From: Beijerinckiaceae bacterium
GTDB taxonomy: Bacteria; Pseudomonadota; Alphaproteobacteria; Rhizobiales; Beijerinckiaceae
DNA: 8,653 bases
Reading direction: 5' to 3'
Assembly (NCBI GenBank): GCA_947458675.1
Contig: CANHAW010000065.1
Coordinates: forward strand, 1-8,653
Shown here: piece after piece, positions 1 to 6,077 of the stretch
Numbering within the stretch: position 1 is the first letter of the stretch
Layout: each line of letters starts with the position of its first letter
Notes under the pieces: model-generated
The model's database searches: none
Told to the model about the DNA's origin: nothing
The model's input: only the letters and a program-made list of their open reading frames with translations
Made by a program: the position numbers and the translations under genes

Positions 1-6
1 AGCAGC

Positions 7-555
7 ATGAGGATGGTGAGACCATTTCTGATCTGTTGCCTGTTCTGCGCGGCAAGCCTTTCGCCTGCTGCAGCGCACCGCCTGAAACTCTTCGCCACGC
101 TCGAAAACGAGACCATCTCGGGCTATGCTTTTTTCGTCGGCGCCGGCCGCGCACAAGATGCAGAAATCGTCATTGCCGATCAAAGCGGCAAGGAAATCGC
201 CAGGATCCAGACGGATGCGAAAGGTGCTTTCGCCTGGAAGAGCGACGGCGTCCAAACCTATCGGCTGACCGCCAATACCGGCGATGGCCATGTGGCCACG
301 AGCCTCATCGACAAAAATCGCTTCGCTCCAGCCAGCGACGAAGACGAGGATGAGACAAATGCCACGCGCCTCTCGGTCGCTGAAATCGAACGCGCGGTCG
401 ATGCGGCTGTGGCGCGACAATTGCGGCCCTTGATCGAAGCGCAGGAAAAAGCCGAGGCGCGCATCCGCTTCAACGATGTCATGGGCGGCATTGGCATGAT
501 CATCGGTTTGGCCGGCATTGCGCTCTGGGCCTCCGCGCGCAGGCGCAAATCATGA
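7..555 (+). CDS. nikL: NikL/CbiL-type accessory component of a nickel/cobalt ECF importer
   Basis: This 182-residue exported protein is probably the auxiliary subunit that helps the NikM/CbiM metal-binding membrane protein in Ni/Co energy-coupling-factor importers. Residues 1-23 form a signal peptide (basic start, hydrophobic core, AAA cleavage site), so the mature chain would begin His24-Arg-Leu-Lys. A small beta-rich periplasmic domain follows (about 25-105, with SGYAFF and GAGRAQ segments typical of the family). Next come an acidic run (DEDEDE, about 111-116), a long helix that may be a coiled coil (about 121-155), one membrane helix (about 160-177) and a basic RRRKS end. The start lies in ATGA, so an upstream gene could end at position 10 (codons GCA GCA TGA). 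That matches the ATGA junctions further down this operon and favours this start over Met3. The stop overlaps the start of the permease gene. Family assignment rests on remembered family features plus context; nickel versus cobalt is not resolved. Confidence 0.72.
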   Translation: MRMVRPFLICCLFCAASLSPAAAHRLKLFATLENETISGYAFFVGAGRAQDAEIVIADQSGKEIARIQTDAKGAFAWKSDGVQTYRLTANTGDGHVATSLIDKNRFAPASDEDEDETNATRLSVAEIERAVDAAVARQLRPLIEAQEKAEARIRFNDVMGGIGMIIGLAGIALWASARRRKS

Positions 556-1307
556 GCGCTGCATCTGCCACAGACAGCGCAAAATCTCCCATCGAGCGGC
601 TCGATCCGCGCATTCGTATTGTTCTGGCCTGTGGCTTTGTTCTCGCTGCCGTCTCGATGCACGGACAGGCCGCGCAGATCGCCATGCTGGCCAGCGCGCT
701 CGCACTCACCACGTTTGCCGATATCAGCTTTCGCGATCTGTTGCGGCGTTTGCTGCATGTTGAAAGTTTCATGCTGGTCCTCCTGATCCTTCTGCCGCTG
801 ACCATGGATGGCCGCAGTCTTGCCAGCATCGGCCCCTTTTCGATTTCGGATACAGGGCTTGCCCGCGCCATCGCCATTGCCTTGAAGGTGAATGCCTGCG
901 TCATCGCGACAATGGCGCTGCTGGCGACACTTGAGCCTGTGCGGCTGGGGCGTGGATTGTCGGGGCTCGGCGCTCCGGCGCGGCTTGTCCATCTCCTGCT
1001 TTTCCTTGTTCGCTATCATTCGCTTTTCCGCGAGGAAGCAACGCGCCTTTGGGATGCCATGCGCGCGCGCGGCTTCTCCCCGCGTCTCGATCTGCATACT
1101 TTGCGCACCTATGGCCATTTCGCCGGAATGTTGCTGGTGCGAGCGACAGAGCGCGCCGAGCGGGTCGAGGAAAGCATGCGCTGCCGCGGCTTTTCGGGAC
1201 GCTTTCCTCTGCGGGCCACGCGGTCGCTGCAAAGCATCGATCTTATTGTCTTTGGCCTGCTGGCGCTGCTTGTCACTGCCATTCTCATTCTGGACCGTTT
1301 CGCATGA
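552..1307 (+). CDS. cbiQ: ECF transporter transmembrane (T) component, CbiQ/NikQ family
   Basis: This 251-residue inner-membrane protein couples ATP hydrolysis by the CbiO/NikO ATPase to metal release from the substrate-binding subunit. Hydrophobic helices are visible at about 21-35, 40-55, 71-86, 103-125, 143-155 and 228-247. The cytoplasmic region carries the two coupling-helix motifs of T components: ARG at 172-174 (within AMRARGF) and, about 39 residues later, CRG at 211-213 (within SMRCRGF). The Ala of the second motif is replaced by Cys, while the Arg-Gly that contacts the ATPase is kept. Length is normal for the family (about 220-270). The gene overlaps both neighbours by ATGA, pointing to a translationally coupled operon NikL-Q-O. 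An AGG at 541-543 is a weak ribosome-binding site. Family is confident; metal specificity (Ni or Co) is inferred from the neighbours only. Confidence 0.9.
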   Translation: MSAASATDSAKSPIERLDPRIRIVLACGFVLAAVSMHGQAAQIAMLASALALTTFADISFRDLLRRLLHVESFMLVLLILLPLTMDGRSLASIGPFSISDTGLARAIAIALKVNACVIATMALLATLEPVRLGRGLSGLGAPARLVHLLLFLVRYHSLFREEATRLWDAMRARGFSPRLDLHTLRTYGHFAGMLLVRATERAERVEESMRCRGFSGRFPLRATRSLQSIDLIVFGLLALLVTAILILDRFA

Positions 1308-2011
1308 CAGGGCTGATCGAACTCACCGACATTCGCATCGACAGGGATGGTGCGCGCGTCATTGACGGCCTTTCGATGACACTCGATGCCGGCGAGCGAC
1401 TGGCCATTGTGGGCGCCAATGGCGCCGGCAAGACGACTTTTCTGCGCGCCCTGGTCGGGCTGCAGAAAATCTCTGCCGGAGGGATCGAGGCCTTCGGTCG
1501 CCTGCGCACCAACGAAGAGGATTTCCGCGATCTGCGCCTGCGCGCCGCCTATCTTTTTCAGGATGCGGACGATCAATTATTCTGCCCGACCGTGGTCGAG
1601 GATGTCGCCTTCGGGCCGCTGAACAAGGGTCTGTCGGACGAAGAGGCGATGGACAAAGCGCGCGCGACGCTTGACCGGCTCGGCATGGCGCATCTGGCCT
1701 CGCGCGTGACGCGTAAATTGTCGGGCGGCGAGAAAAGGCTCGTCTGCCTTGCCGCCATTCTGGCCATGGATCCCGAGATTTTATTGCTGGATGAGCCGAC
1801 CAATTCGCTCGATGCGCATCATGTCGAAAAATTGGTCGAGATTTTGAGCGCGCTCAAGATTGCCATGATCATCGTTTCGCATGACAGGCCGGTGCTCGAC
1901 CGGCTGGCCACGCGTGCTTTGCTCATGCGTGGGGGAAAACTTGAGCCCGCCGTTTTGCATCGCCATCCGCATGTGCACGAACATCCGCACGTGCACATGC
2001 AGGGCGATTGA
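1304..2011 (+). CDS. cbiO: ECF transporter ATPase component, CbiO/NikO family, with His-rich tail
   Basis: This 235-residue cytoplasmic ABC ATPase powers the Ni/Co importer. All ATPase elements are intact: Walker [10 protein letters not shown] (37-45), Q-loop Gln86 followed by the ECF-typical DADDQLF (87-93), FGPLN (103-107), signature LSGGE (139-143), Walker B LLLDEP (160-165), D-loop SLD (168-170) and switch His193. The start at 1304 was chosen because it forms an ATGA overlap with the permease stop and begins a canonical ABC N-terminus. The frame is open back to 1049, but that part is the shadow of the permease gene. After the core fold the protein ends in a tail with His at 219, 221, 223, 225, 227, 229 and 231, one every second residue, a likely metal-binding segment. 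The gene runs convergently into the binding-protein gene with 3 bp between stops. Confidence 0.93.
   Translation: MTGLIELTDIRIDRDGARVIDGLSMTLDAGERLAIVGANGAGKTTFLRALVGLQKISAGGIEAFGRLRTNEEDFRDLRLRAAYLFQDADDQLFCPTVVEDVAFGPLNKGLSDEEAMDKARATLDRLGMAHLASRVTRKLSGGEKRLVCLAAILAMDPEILLLDEPTNSLDAHHVEKLVEILSALKIAMIIVSHDRPVLDRLATRALLMRGGKLEPAVLHRHPHVHEHPHVHMQGD
1964..1999 (+). repeat. Imperfect 18-bp tandem repeat encoding the His tail
   Basis: Two adjacent 18-bp units (1964-1981 and 1982-1999) share 14 of their first 15 bases. Each encodes a block of the form H-P-H-V-H-x. The alternating His codons start one unit earlier (CAT at 1958) and end with CAC at 1994-1996. This suggests that the metal-binding tail of the ATPase grew by a short tandem duplication. 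The two units use different His codons at one position, so the duplication is not brand new. Confidence 0.6.
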
Positions 2012-2014
2012 TTT

Positions 2015-3016
2015 TTACTTGGCCTTTTTGAAGCCTTCGACGAGCAGGTTCGTCACTTCAGGCGTCTGGTTGAGCGCCTCGCTGACACGCTTGGCAACTT
2101 CCTCGCCATAAAGAGCCTCAACCGGCTTTTCGAGCTTTTCCGCCCGCGCCTCGAAATCCTTGTCGCTCAGCGCTGCGCGATAGGCTTCGCGCAAGGCACG
2201 CAAGGGCACTTCGGCAATGCCGGGCGGGCCAGCGGTGAGGCGCGCAATATCACCTTGTGTGGTGATCAGCTTGACCAGACGCAAAGCATCGGGCTGCGTG
2301 ACGAGATCGGCGAGCTGGGGAATATCCTTCTCGCTGCCGCCAAATTGCGCGATGAAGCGGGCATAGCCGTTTTTCACAAATTGATCGAAGGACGAGCGCG
2401 AACCGATCGTGCCATCGATCTCGCCGCGGCGCATGGCGAGCTGGTCTTCAGTGCCATTATAGCCCGGCATCATCCGGATCGGCAGTTTCGCCGTTGCCGT
2501 CAAAGCCAGAACTTCCACGAAATTCGCACCGCCCGGACCCGACGTCGCAAATTTCAATTGCTCTTTCGAAGATGCAATATCGGCCCAGCTTTTCAGCGGC
2601 GACTGGGCGGCGACAACGATCACGCGCGGATCGGTTGCAGCCTTGCCGATCCAGGACATTTTCGTCAGATCGAATTTCACACCTTCATGTTTGGCAATCT
2701 GCGTATAGATCAGCCCGGTATTGAAAGTGCCGATGGTGAGCCCGTCGGGCTTGGAGGCATAAAGCGCATTGGTGCCGATGAGATGGCCTGCGCCCGGCAT
2801 GTTGCGCACGACGAAGGTCGAGCCCGGAAGAACTTTCTGCATATATTCGGCAACGAGACGACCATAGGTGTCATAGCCGCCACCGGGAGCCGTCGCGACA
2901 ATATAGGTGACAGTCTTGCCCTTGAAATAATCCGCGCCCGGCACATCCGCCCGAGCCGGGCCGCCAATGATACAGGCCGATGCGAGGCCTGCCAGGATCC
3001 AAGAAAATCTGACCAT
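2015..3016 (-). CDS. Tripartite tricarboxylate transporter (TctC/Bug family) substrate-binding protein, orphan
   Basis: This 333-residue periplasmic binding protein belongs to the Bug/TctC family, whose members bind carboxylates and other small organics for tripartite tricarboxylate transporters. A signal peptide covers residues 1-23 (cleavage after ARA). Family marks are PGGGYDTYGR (44-53), MPGAGHLIGTN (73-83), SKPDGLTIG (88-96) and the lobe-2 motif GYNGTEDQLAMRRGEIDG (185-202). Length is full for the family. The start at 3016 is preceded by a clear Shine-Dalgarno, AGGGAG, 6 nt away. The frame stays open upstream to 3100, but the extra 28 residues would put charged sequence before the signal peptide. 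No TctA or TctB membrane genes are in the window, so it is an orphan here, as is common for this family. The ligand is unknown; placement between a Ni/Co importer and a metal pump allows, but does not show, a metal-chelate ligand. Confidence 0.9.
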   Translation of the reverse strand: MVRFSWILAGLASACIIGGPARADVPGADYFKGKTVTYIVATAPGGGYDTYGRLVAEYMQKVLPGSTFVVRNMPGAGHLIGTNALYASKPDGLTIGTFNTGLIYTQIAKHEGVKFDLTKMSWIGKAATDPRVIVVAAQSPLKSWADIASSKEQLKFATSGPGGANFVEVLALTATAKLPIRMMPGYNGTEDQLAMRRGEIDGTIGSRSSFDQFVKNGYARFIAQFGGSEKDIPQLADLVTQPDALRLVKLITTQGDIARLTAGPPGIAEVPLRALREAYRAALSDKDFEARAEKLEKPVEALYGEEVAKRVSEALNQTPEVTNLLVEGFKKAK

Positions 3017-3022
3017 TTGTTT

Positions 3023-3028
3023 CTCCCT
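3023..3028 (-). promoter_or_regulatory. Ribosome-binding site that fixes the TctC-like gene start
   Basis: On the minus strand AGGGAG lies 6 nt before the ATG at 3016. It is the best Shine-Dalgarno match near any minus-strand start in the window and supports 3016 over the in-frame start at 3100. Confidence 0.75.
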
Positions 3029-3061
3029 GATGCCGCTCTGCCGACGGCTTGCCGTGTCCGA

Positions 3062-3090
3062 TTGTGGATCGAAAGACCATCGCTCCACAA
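3062..3090. promoter_or_regulatory. Inverted repeat upstream of the TctC-like gene (operator or leader hairpin)
   Basis: The arms TTGTGGATCG (3062-3071) and CGCTCCACAA (3081-3090) are complementary at 9 of 10 positions around a 9-nt loop. The element lies in the 110-bp gap between the metal-ATPase stop and the binding-protein start. On the minus strand no T-run follows it, so it is a poor intrinsic terminator. Read as a promoter, the outer arms supply weak -35 (TTGTGG) and -10 (CACAAT) hexamers 18 bp apart, so an operator overlapping the promoter is possible. Function is inferred only. Confidence 0.35.
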
Positions 3091-3126
3091 GCACGATCAC
3101 AGGGGTTTGAGACAGGAAATGTGCCT

Positions 3127-5424
3127 TCAGCCGCCCCCGTCCCCCTCATAAATATCTTCCTCCTGCGCATTATGCATGCGCACCAGCGCTTCAATCGCCT
3201 CAATGACGCGCTGGGCATCGCGCAAAAGATAGGCATCCGCGCCGCCCGCGCCCGCCTCCGCCGCCAATTTTCCCAGCAGGCGGGCCAAATGGAGAATTTC
3301 GCGATGCGCCCGGCTCATGGCGCTCAGGGCCGCAGACTGGCCGCGCAGACCGGGGAAGATTTCATGCTCATCGGCCATTTCATGGCGAACAATCGCCTCG
3401 CGCACGATTTGGTCGGCCTCCCCGATCAAAGCAGTGCCGCGATCGCTGTCAGCTGCATCGAGCGCATCGGCAATGTCGCGCAAGCGGTCGAGCGACCCGC
3501 GCTCGATGCGTTCATGCTCGCTGCGCAATCGCGCCAGACCACCTGCCTGCGTAGCCTGCGATAAAGGTTGCTGACGCCCTGCCCCAAGCGCCCGCAGCGC
3601 ATTCAAAATGACAGCGACATCGATCCCTTCCTGGATCAGCGCACCCTCGACCGGCGACACATAGCCAAAGGCCGCCGCAACCATTGCAATAGCCGACAGA
3701 ACCATTCCGGCGACAATGCTCTGCATGGCAATGGCGCGCGTGCGTCGTGCAATCACAAGCGCATCGGCGACACGATCAAGCCGATCGACGAGCAAAACCA
3801 CATCGGCTGCCTGCGAGGATGCGCTGGCACCCCGCGCACCCATCGCCATGCCGACGCTCGCCGCCGCCAGTGCCGGTGCATCGTTGATGCCGTCACCCAC
3901 CATGAGAACAGGCGCGATCTTCTGCTCGGCGGCCACGGCATCCACTTTGTCGGAGGGCACGCGATCGGCAAGAACACTATCGAGATCCAATGCAGCGCCG
4001 ATGGTCTGCGCTGCATCGGCGCGGTCGCCCGTCACCATCAGAATGCGCACTACACCATTGCGCCGCAGCCGTTGCACAGCGCGCGGCGTTTCGCGGCGCA
4101 ATTCATCGCCCATCAGCAAAGCCCCGAAGGGCTTGCCATCAATGGCGAGAAAAACCGAAAGCGCCGAACGCCAGGATGCGCGACGCAGAACGCGCTGGCT
4201 CCAGGCATCGGGCTGGCGCGCGCCGAAAACATAATCATGGGAACCGACGCGCAAACGACGGCCATCGACCGTTCCCTCCAGTCCAGATCCCATCGCCTCG
4301 CGCACATTTTCGGGCAGATGAAGCTGCAAGTCGCGCGAGCGCGCCGCAGCAACAATGGCGGCAGCCACGACATGATGGGAGGCCTGTTCCAGCGAGGCTG
4401 CGAGCTGCAACACAAGCTGCGGATCGACGCCCTCGGCAGGCTCGATGGCGATCAACCGCGCGCCACCGATTGTCAGCGTGCCGGTCTTGTCGAAAATCAC
4501 AGTGCGCACCTGGGCCAAAGCCTCGAGCGGGCCGCCACCCTTCACCAAAATGCCCAGACGTGCGGCGCGCGACACGCCGGAAATAAAGGCAACAGGCGCC
4601 GCCAAAATCAAAGGACAGGGCGTTGCAGCAACGAGAACGGCAAGACCGCGAACCGGATCGCCAGAAAAAAACCAGGCCGCGCCTGCAAGCGCCAGCGACA
4701 CCGGCAGCAACAAAAGCGCAAAGCGATCGGCCAGCCGGATGAAAGGCGCGCGCGCTGTCTGCGCTGCCGTAACAAGCCGCAAAATACCGGAGTAAGTGCT
4801 TTCGCCAGCACTGGCCGAGGCGCGCATGTGGAATGTTTCGCCAGCATTCACCACGCCGCTGCGCACGGCCTCAGTGCTTGTTCGAACAACTGGCAACGGC
4901 TCGCCCGTCAGGGCGGATTCATCCAGTGTTGCAGAGCCATCTTCGACAAAGCCGTCGACGGGAATGATTTCACCGGCGCGGATGACAAGCCGGTCGCCGG
5001 GCTGCACGGCATTGACAGGAACATCCTCAAGATGATCCGCGCGCCACACATGGGCGATGCGGGGTGCGCGTTCAATCAGGCCTGAGAGATCGCGCTCGGC
5101 GCGCGCAATCGCATGATCTTCAAGCGCCGTTCCGCCCGCATACATGATGGCAACGACATTGGCAGCCAAAGCTTCGCCGAGCCAGATTGCAGCGCTCATC
5201 GAAGCAAGCGCGATCATGTCGAGACCGACGCGTCCGCCGGCAAGCCCGCGCAAAATGGCAAAAGCCAACGCCAGCGTCACCGGAAAAGTGCCGGCGCTCC
5301 AGACCCATTGCGCCGCACCATTATGCCCCGAAATCATCAGAAACAGGCCCGCTGCAAGCGACAGCAAAGCCGTGCCGATCAGCATGCGATTAATCAGGCG
5401 ACTGCGATCCGTTTCACGGTCCAT
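3127..5424 (-). CDS. nia: P1B-5-type metal-transporting ATPase (Nia-like) with C-terminal hemerythrin-like domain
   Basis: This 765-residue membrane pump is a P1B ATPase of subgroup 5, a group linked to Ni and Fe efflux in rhizobia. No N-terminal CxxC metal-binding domain is present. Paired membrane helices lie at about 13-32, 41-60 and 68-98, then the actuator domain with TGEP (173-176). Further helices at about 234-254 and 258-282 include the P1B-5 signature TPCPL (268-272). DKTGTLT (312-318, phosphorylated Asp312), TGD (465-467) and GDGIND (510-515) complete the catalytic core. The last helices contain QEGIDVAVILNALR (598-611), expected of the subgroup. Residues about 630-760 form a hemerythrin-like four-helix domain with candidate ligands His637, His681/Asp685/Glu686, His707, His751 and Glu755/Glu756. 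The nucleotide-domain HP dipeptide is HH (350-351). The frame opens at 5460, adding 12 residues (MARLPRARHYHF). I prefer 5424 because the extra segment is an inverted repeat and no Shine-Dalgarno precedes 5460; neither start has a good one. Confidence 0.9.
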   Translation of the reverse strand: MDRETDRSRLINRMLIGTALLSLAAGLFLMISGHNGAAQWVWSAGTFPVTLALAFAILRGLAGGRVGLDMIALASMSAAIWLGEALAANVVAIMYAGGTALEDHAIARAERDLSGLIERAPRIAHVWRADHLEDVPVNAVQPGDRLVIRAGEIIPVDGFVEDGSATLDESALTGEPLPVVRTSTEAVRSGVVNAGETFHMRASASAGESTYSGILRLVTAAQTARAPFIRLADRFALLLLPVSLALAGAAWFFSGDPVRGLAVLVAATPCPLILAAPVAFISGVSRAARLGILVKGGGPLEALAQVRTVIFDKTGTLTIGGARLIAIEPAEGVDPQLVLQLAASLEQASHHVVAAAIVAAARSRDLQLHLPENVREAMGSGLEGTVDGRRLRVGSHDYVFGARQPDAWSQRVLRRASWRSALSVFLAIDGKPFGALLMGDELRRETPRAVQRLRRNGVVRILMVTGDRADAAQTIGAALDLDSVLADRVPSDKVDAVAAEQKIAPVLMVGDGINDAPALAAASVGMAMGARGASASSQAADVVLLVDRLDRVADALVIARRTRAIAMQSIVAGMVLSAIAMVAAAFGYVSPVEGALIQEGIDVAVILNALRALGAGRQQPLSQATQAGGLARLRSEHERIERGSLDRLRDIADALDAADSDRGTALIGEADQIVREAIVRHEMADEHEIFPGLRGQSAALSAMSRAHREILHLARLLGKLAAEAGAGGADAYLLRDAQRVIEAIEALVRMHNAQEEDIYEGDGGG

Positions 5425-5433
5425 GAAATGATA

Positions 5434-5460
5434 ATGGCGCGCCCTTGGCAGGCGCGCCAT
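5434..5460 (-). terminator. Perfect 10-bp inverted repeat, likely terminator or attenuator
   Basis: The arms ATGGCGCGCC (5434-5443) and GGCGCGCCAT (5451-5460) are perfectly complementary with a 7-nt loop. On the minus strand the hairpin begins 32 nt after the methyltransferase-like stop and is followed by the T-rich ATTATCATTTC, a weak termination tract. It ends about 10 nt before the preferred ATG of the metal ATPase, so it may end the upstream operon or act as an attenuator for the pump. It would fall inside the coding region if the ATPase starts at 5460. Confidence 0.55.
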
Positions 5461-5472
5461 TGATCAAGATCA
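5461..5472. promoter_or_regulatory. Short palindrome TGATC-AA-GATCA beside the hairpin
   Basis: A 5-bp perfect inverted repeat with a 2-nt spacer directly abuts the 5434-5460 hairpin, in the 32-bp gap between the methyltransferase-like stop and the metal-ATPase start region. It could be a small operator, but it may also arise by chance; no known regulator site is recognised. Confidence 0.2.
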
Positions 5473-5492
5473 GCTTTGCCGCTTCAGGCTGC

Positions 5493-6077
5493 TTATTTCT
5501 TGCGATAGACGAGAAGGGTTTCGTACATGCCGACCTTCTCGACTTTCTCTTCTTTTTCCCAATGGGCGATGACGGTGCTCTCGGCCGTGTCGAAGGCGAA
5601 AGACTTCGTATAGAAGAGAATATAACCGCCCGAACGCACTTTGTGGGTCAGCATATCCGTCACCTGACGGTCGGTCAGCGCGCCGTAAAGATCGTTGCGC
5701 TCATTGCGGAACTCGCAAAGGTGGAAGAGAGTGACGACGTCGAACGGCGGCAGCAGGCGATCTTCGAGCTGATAAATATCGCCGAAGAAAACCTTGTAGG
5801 TCTTTTCCACGTCGGGACGATCGATCGCCAGTTTGACGAATGAATCATACTCGCCGGGGCTCGCCGTAATGCCGAGGACGCAATTATTGCTGCCATTTTC
5901 TGCCGTGCGGATGCCGACAATATGATGGCTGCCCGTGCCGAAATGGAAGATCGACGCATCGCGGATCTTTTCCTTTTCGAGCCAATCGCAGAAATGCACG
6001 TCGCAGGGGCATTGCTCCACCCGCAAATCCCAAACGGCATCCCAGAAATGCAGTTTCCGCCCTTCAGCTTCAGTCAT
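5493..6077 (-). CDS. Putative class I SAM-dependent methyltransferase-like protein
   Basis: This 194-residue soluble protein is only partly recognised. A beta-strand plus glycine loop IFHFGTGS (43-50) resembles SAM-binding motif I, though the third glycine is replaced by His51-His52. VLGITASPGEYDSF (67-80), GDIYQL (99-104) and PFDVVTLFHL (111-120) fit the later strands of a Rossmann-like methyltransferase, and GGYILFYT (150-157) fits the strand after motif III. A Cys/His-rich stretch, CPCDVHFC (23-30), stands out. No substrate can be named. The start overlaps the stop of the ABC gene by ATGA and has AGGGG 7 nt upstream, so it is both coupled to that gene and able to start on its own. It may modify a substrate handled by the ABC protein, which is inference. 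An unrelated Rossmann-fold or non-catalytic role remains possible. Confidence 0.62.
   Translation of the reverse strand: MTEAEGRKLHFWDAVWDLRVEQCPCDVHFCDWLEKEKIRDASIFHFGTGSHHIVGIRTAENGSNNCVLGITASPGEYDSFVKLAIDRPDVEKTYKVFFGDIYQLEDRLLPPFDVVTLFHLCEFRNERNDLYGALTDRQVTDMLTHKVRSGGYILFYTKSFAFDTAESTVIAHWEKEEKVEKVGMYETLLVYRKK

Noticed and set aside
258..1232. A 324-codon open frame on the - strand opposite the nikL and cbiQ genes
   Set aside because: It spans two well-supported genes on the other strand, and its basic, low-complexity product shows no recognisable domain.
1049..1303. Upstream extension of the ECF ATPase to a start at 1049
   Set aside because: The extra 85 codons are the out-of-frame reading of the permease gene. 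The ATGA start at 1304 gives a canonical ABC N-terminus.
2018..2035. T-rich stretch and weak stem at the convergent gene ends, as a bidirectional terminator
   Set aside because: Only 3 to 5 imperfect base pairs can form, and the stretch encodes the Lys-rich end of the binding protein.
3017..3100. Upstream extension of the TctC-like protein to 3100
   Set aside because: It would bury the signal peptide behind 28 charged residues, and the ATG at 3016 has a strong Shine-Dalgarno.
3164..3182. Perfect 7-bp inverted repeat TGCGCAT / ATGCGCA with a 5-nt spacer
   Set aside because: It lies inside the hemerythrin-like coding region, at the codons around His751, and is best explained by codon choice.
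3568..5085. A 505-codon open frame on the + strand opposite the P1B ATPase gene
   Set aside because: It lies wholly antisense to a gene with clear catalytic motifs. Its product is rich in Arg, His, Gln and Cys with no domain pattern, as expected for the complement of high-GC coding DNA.
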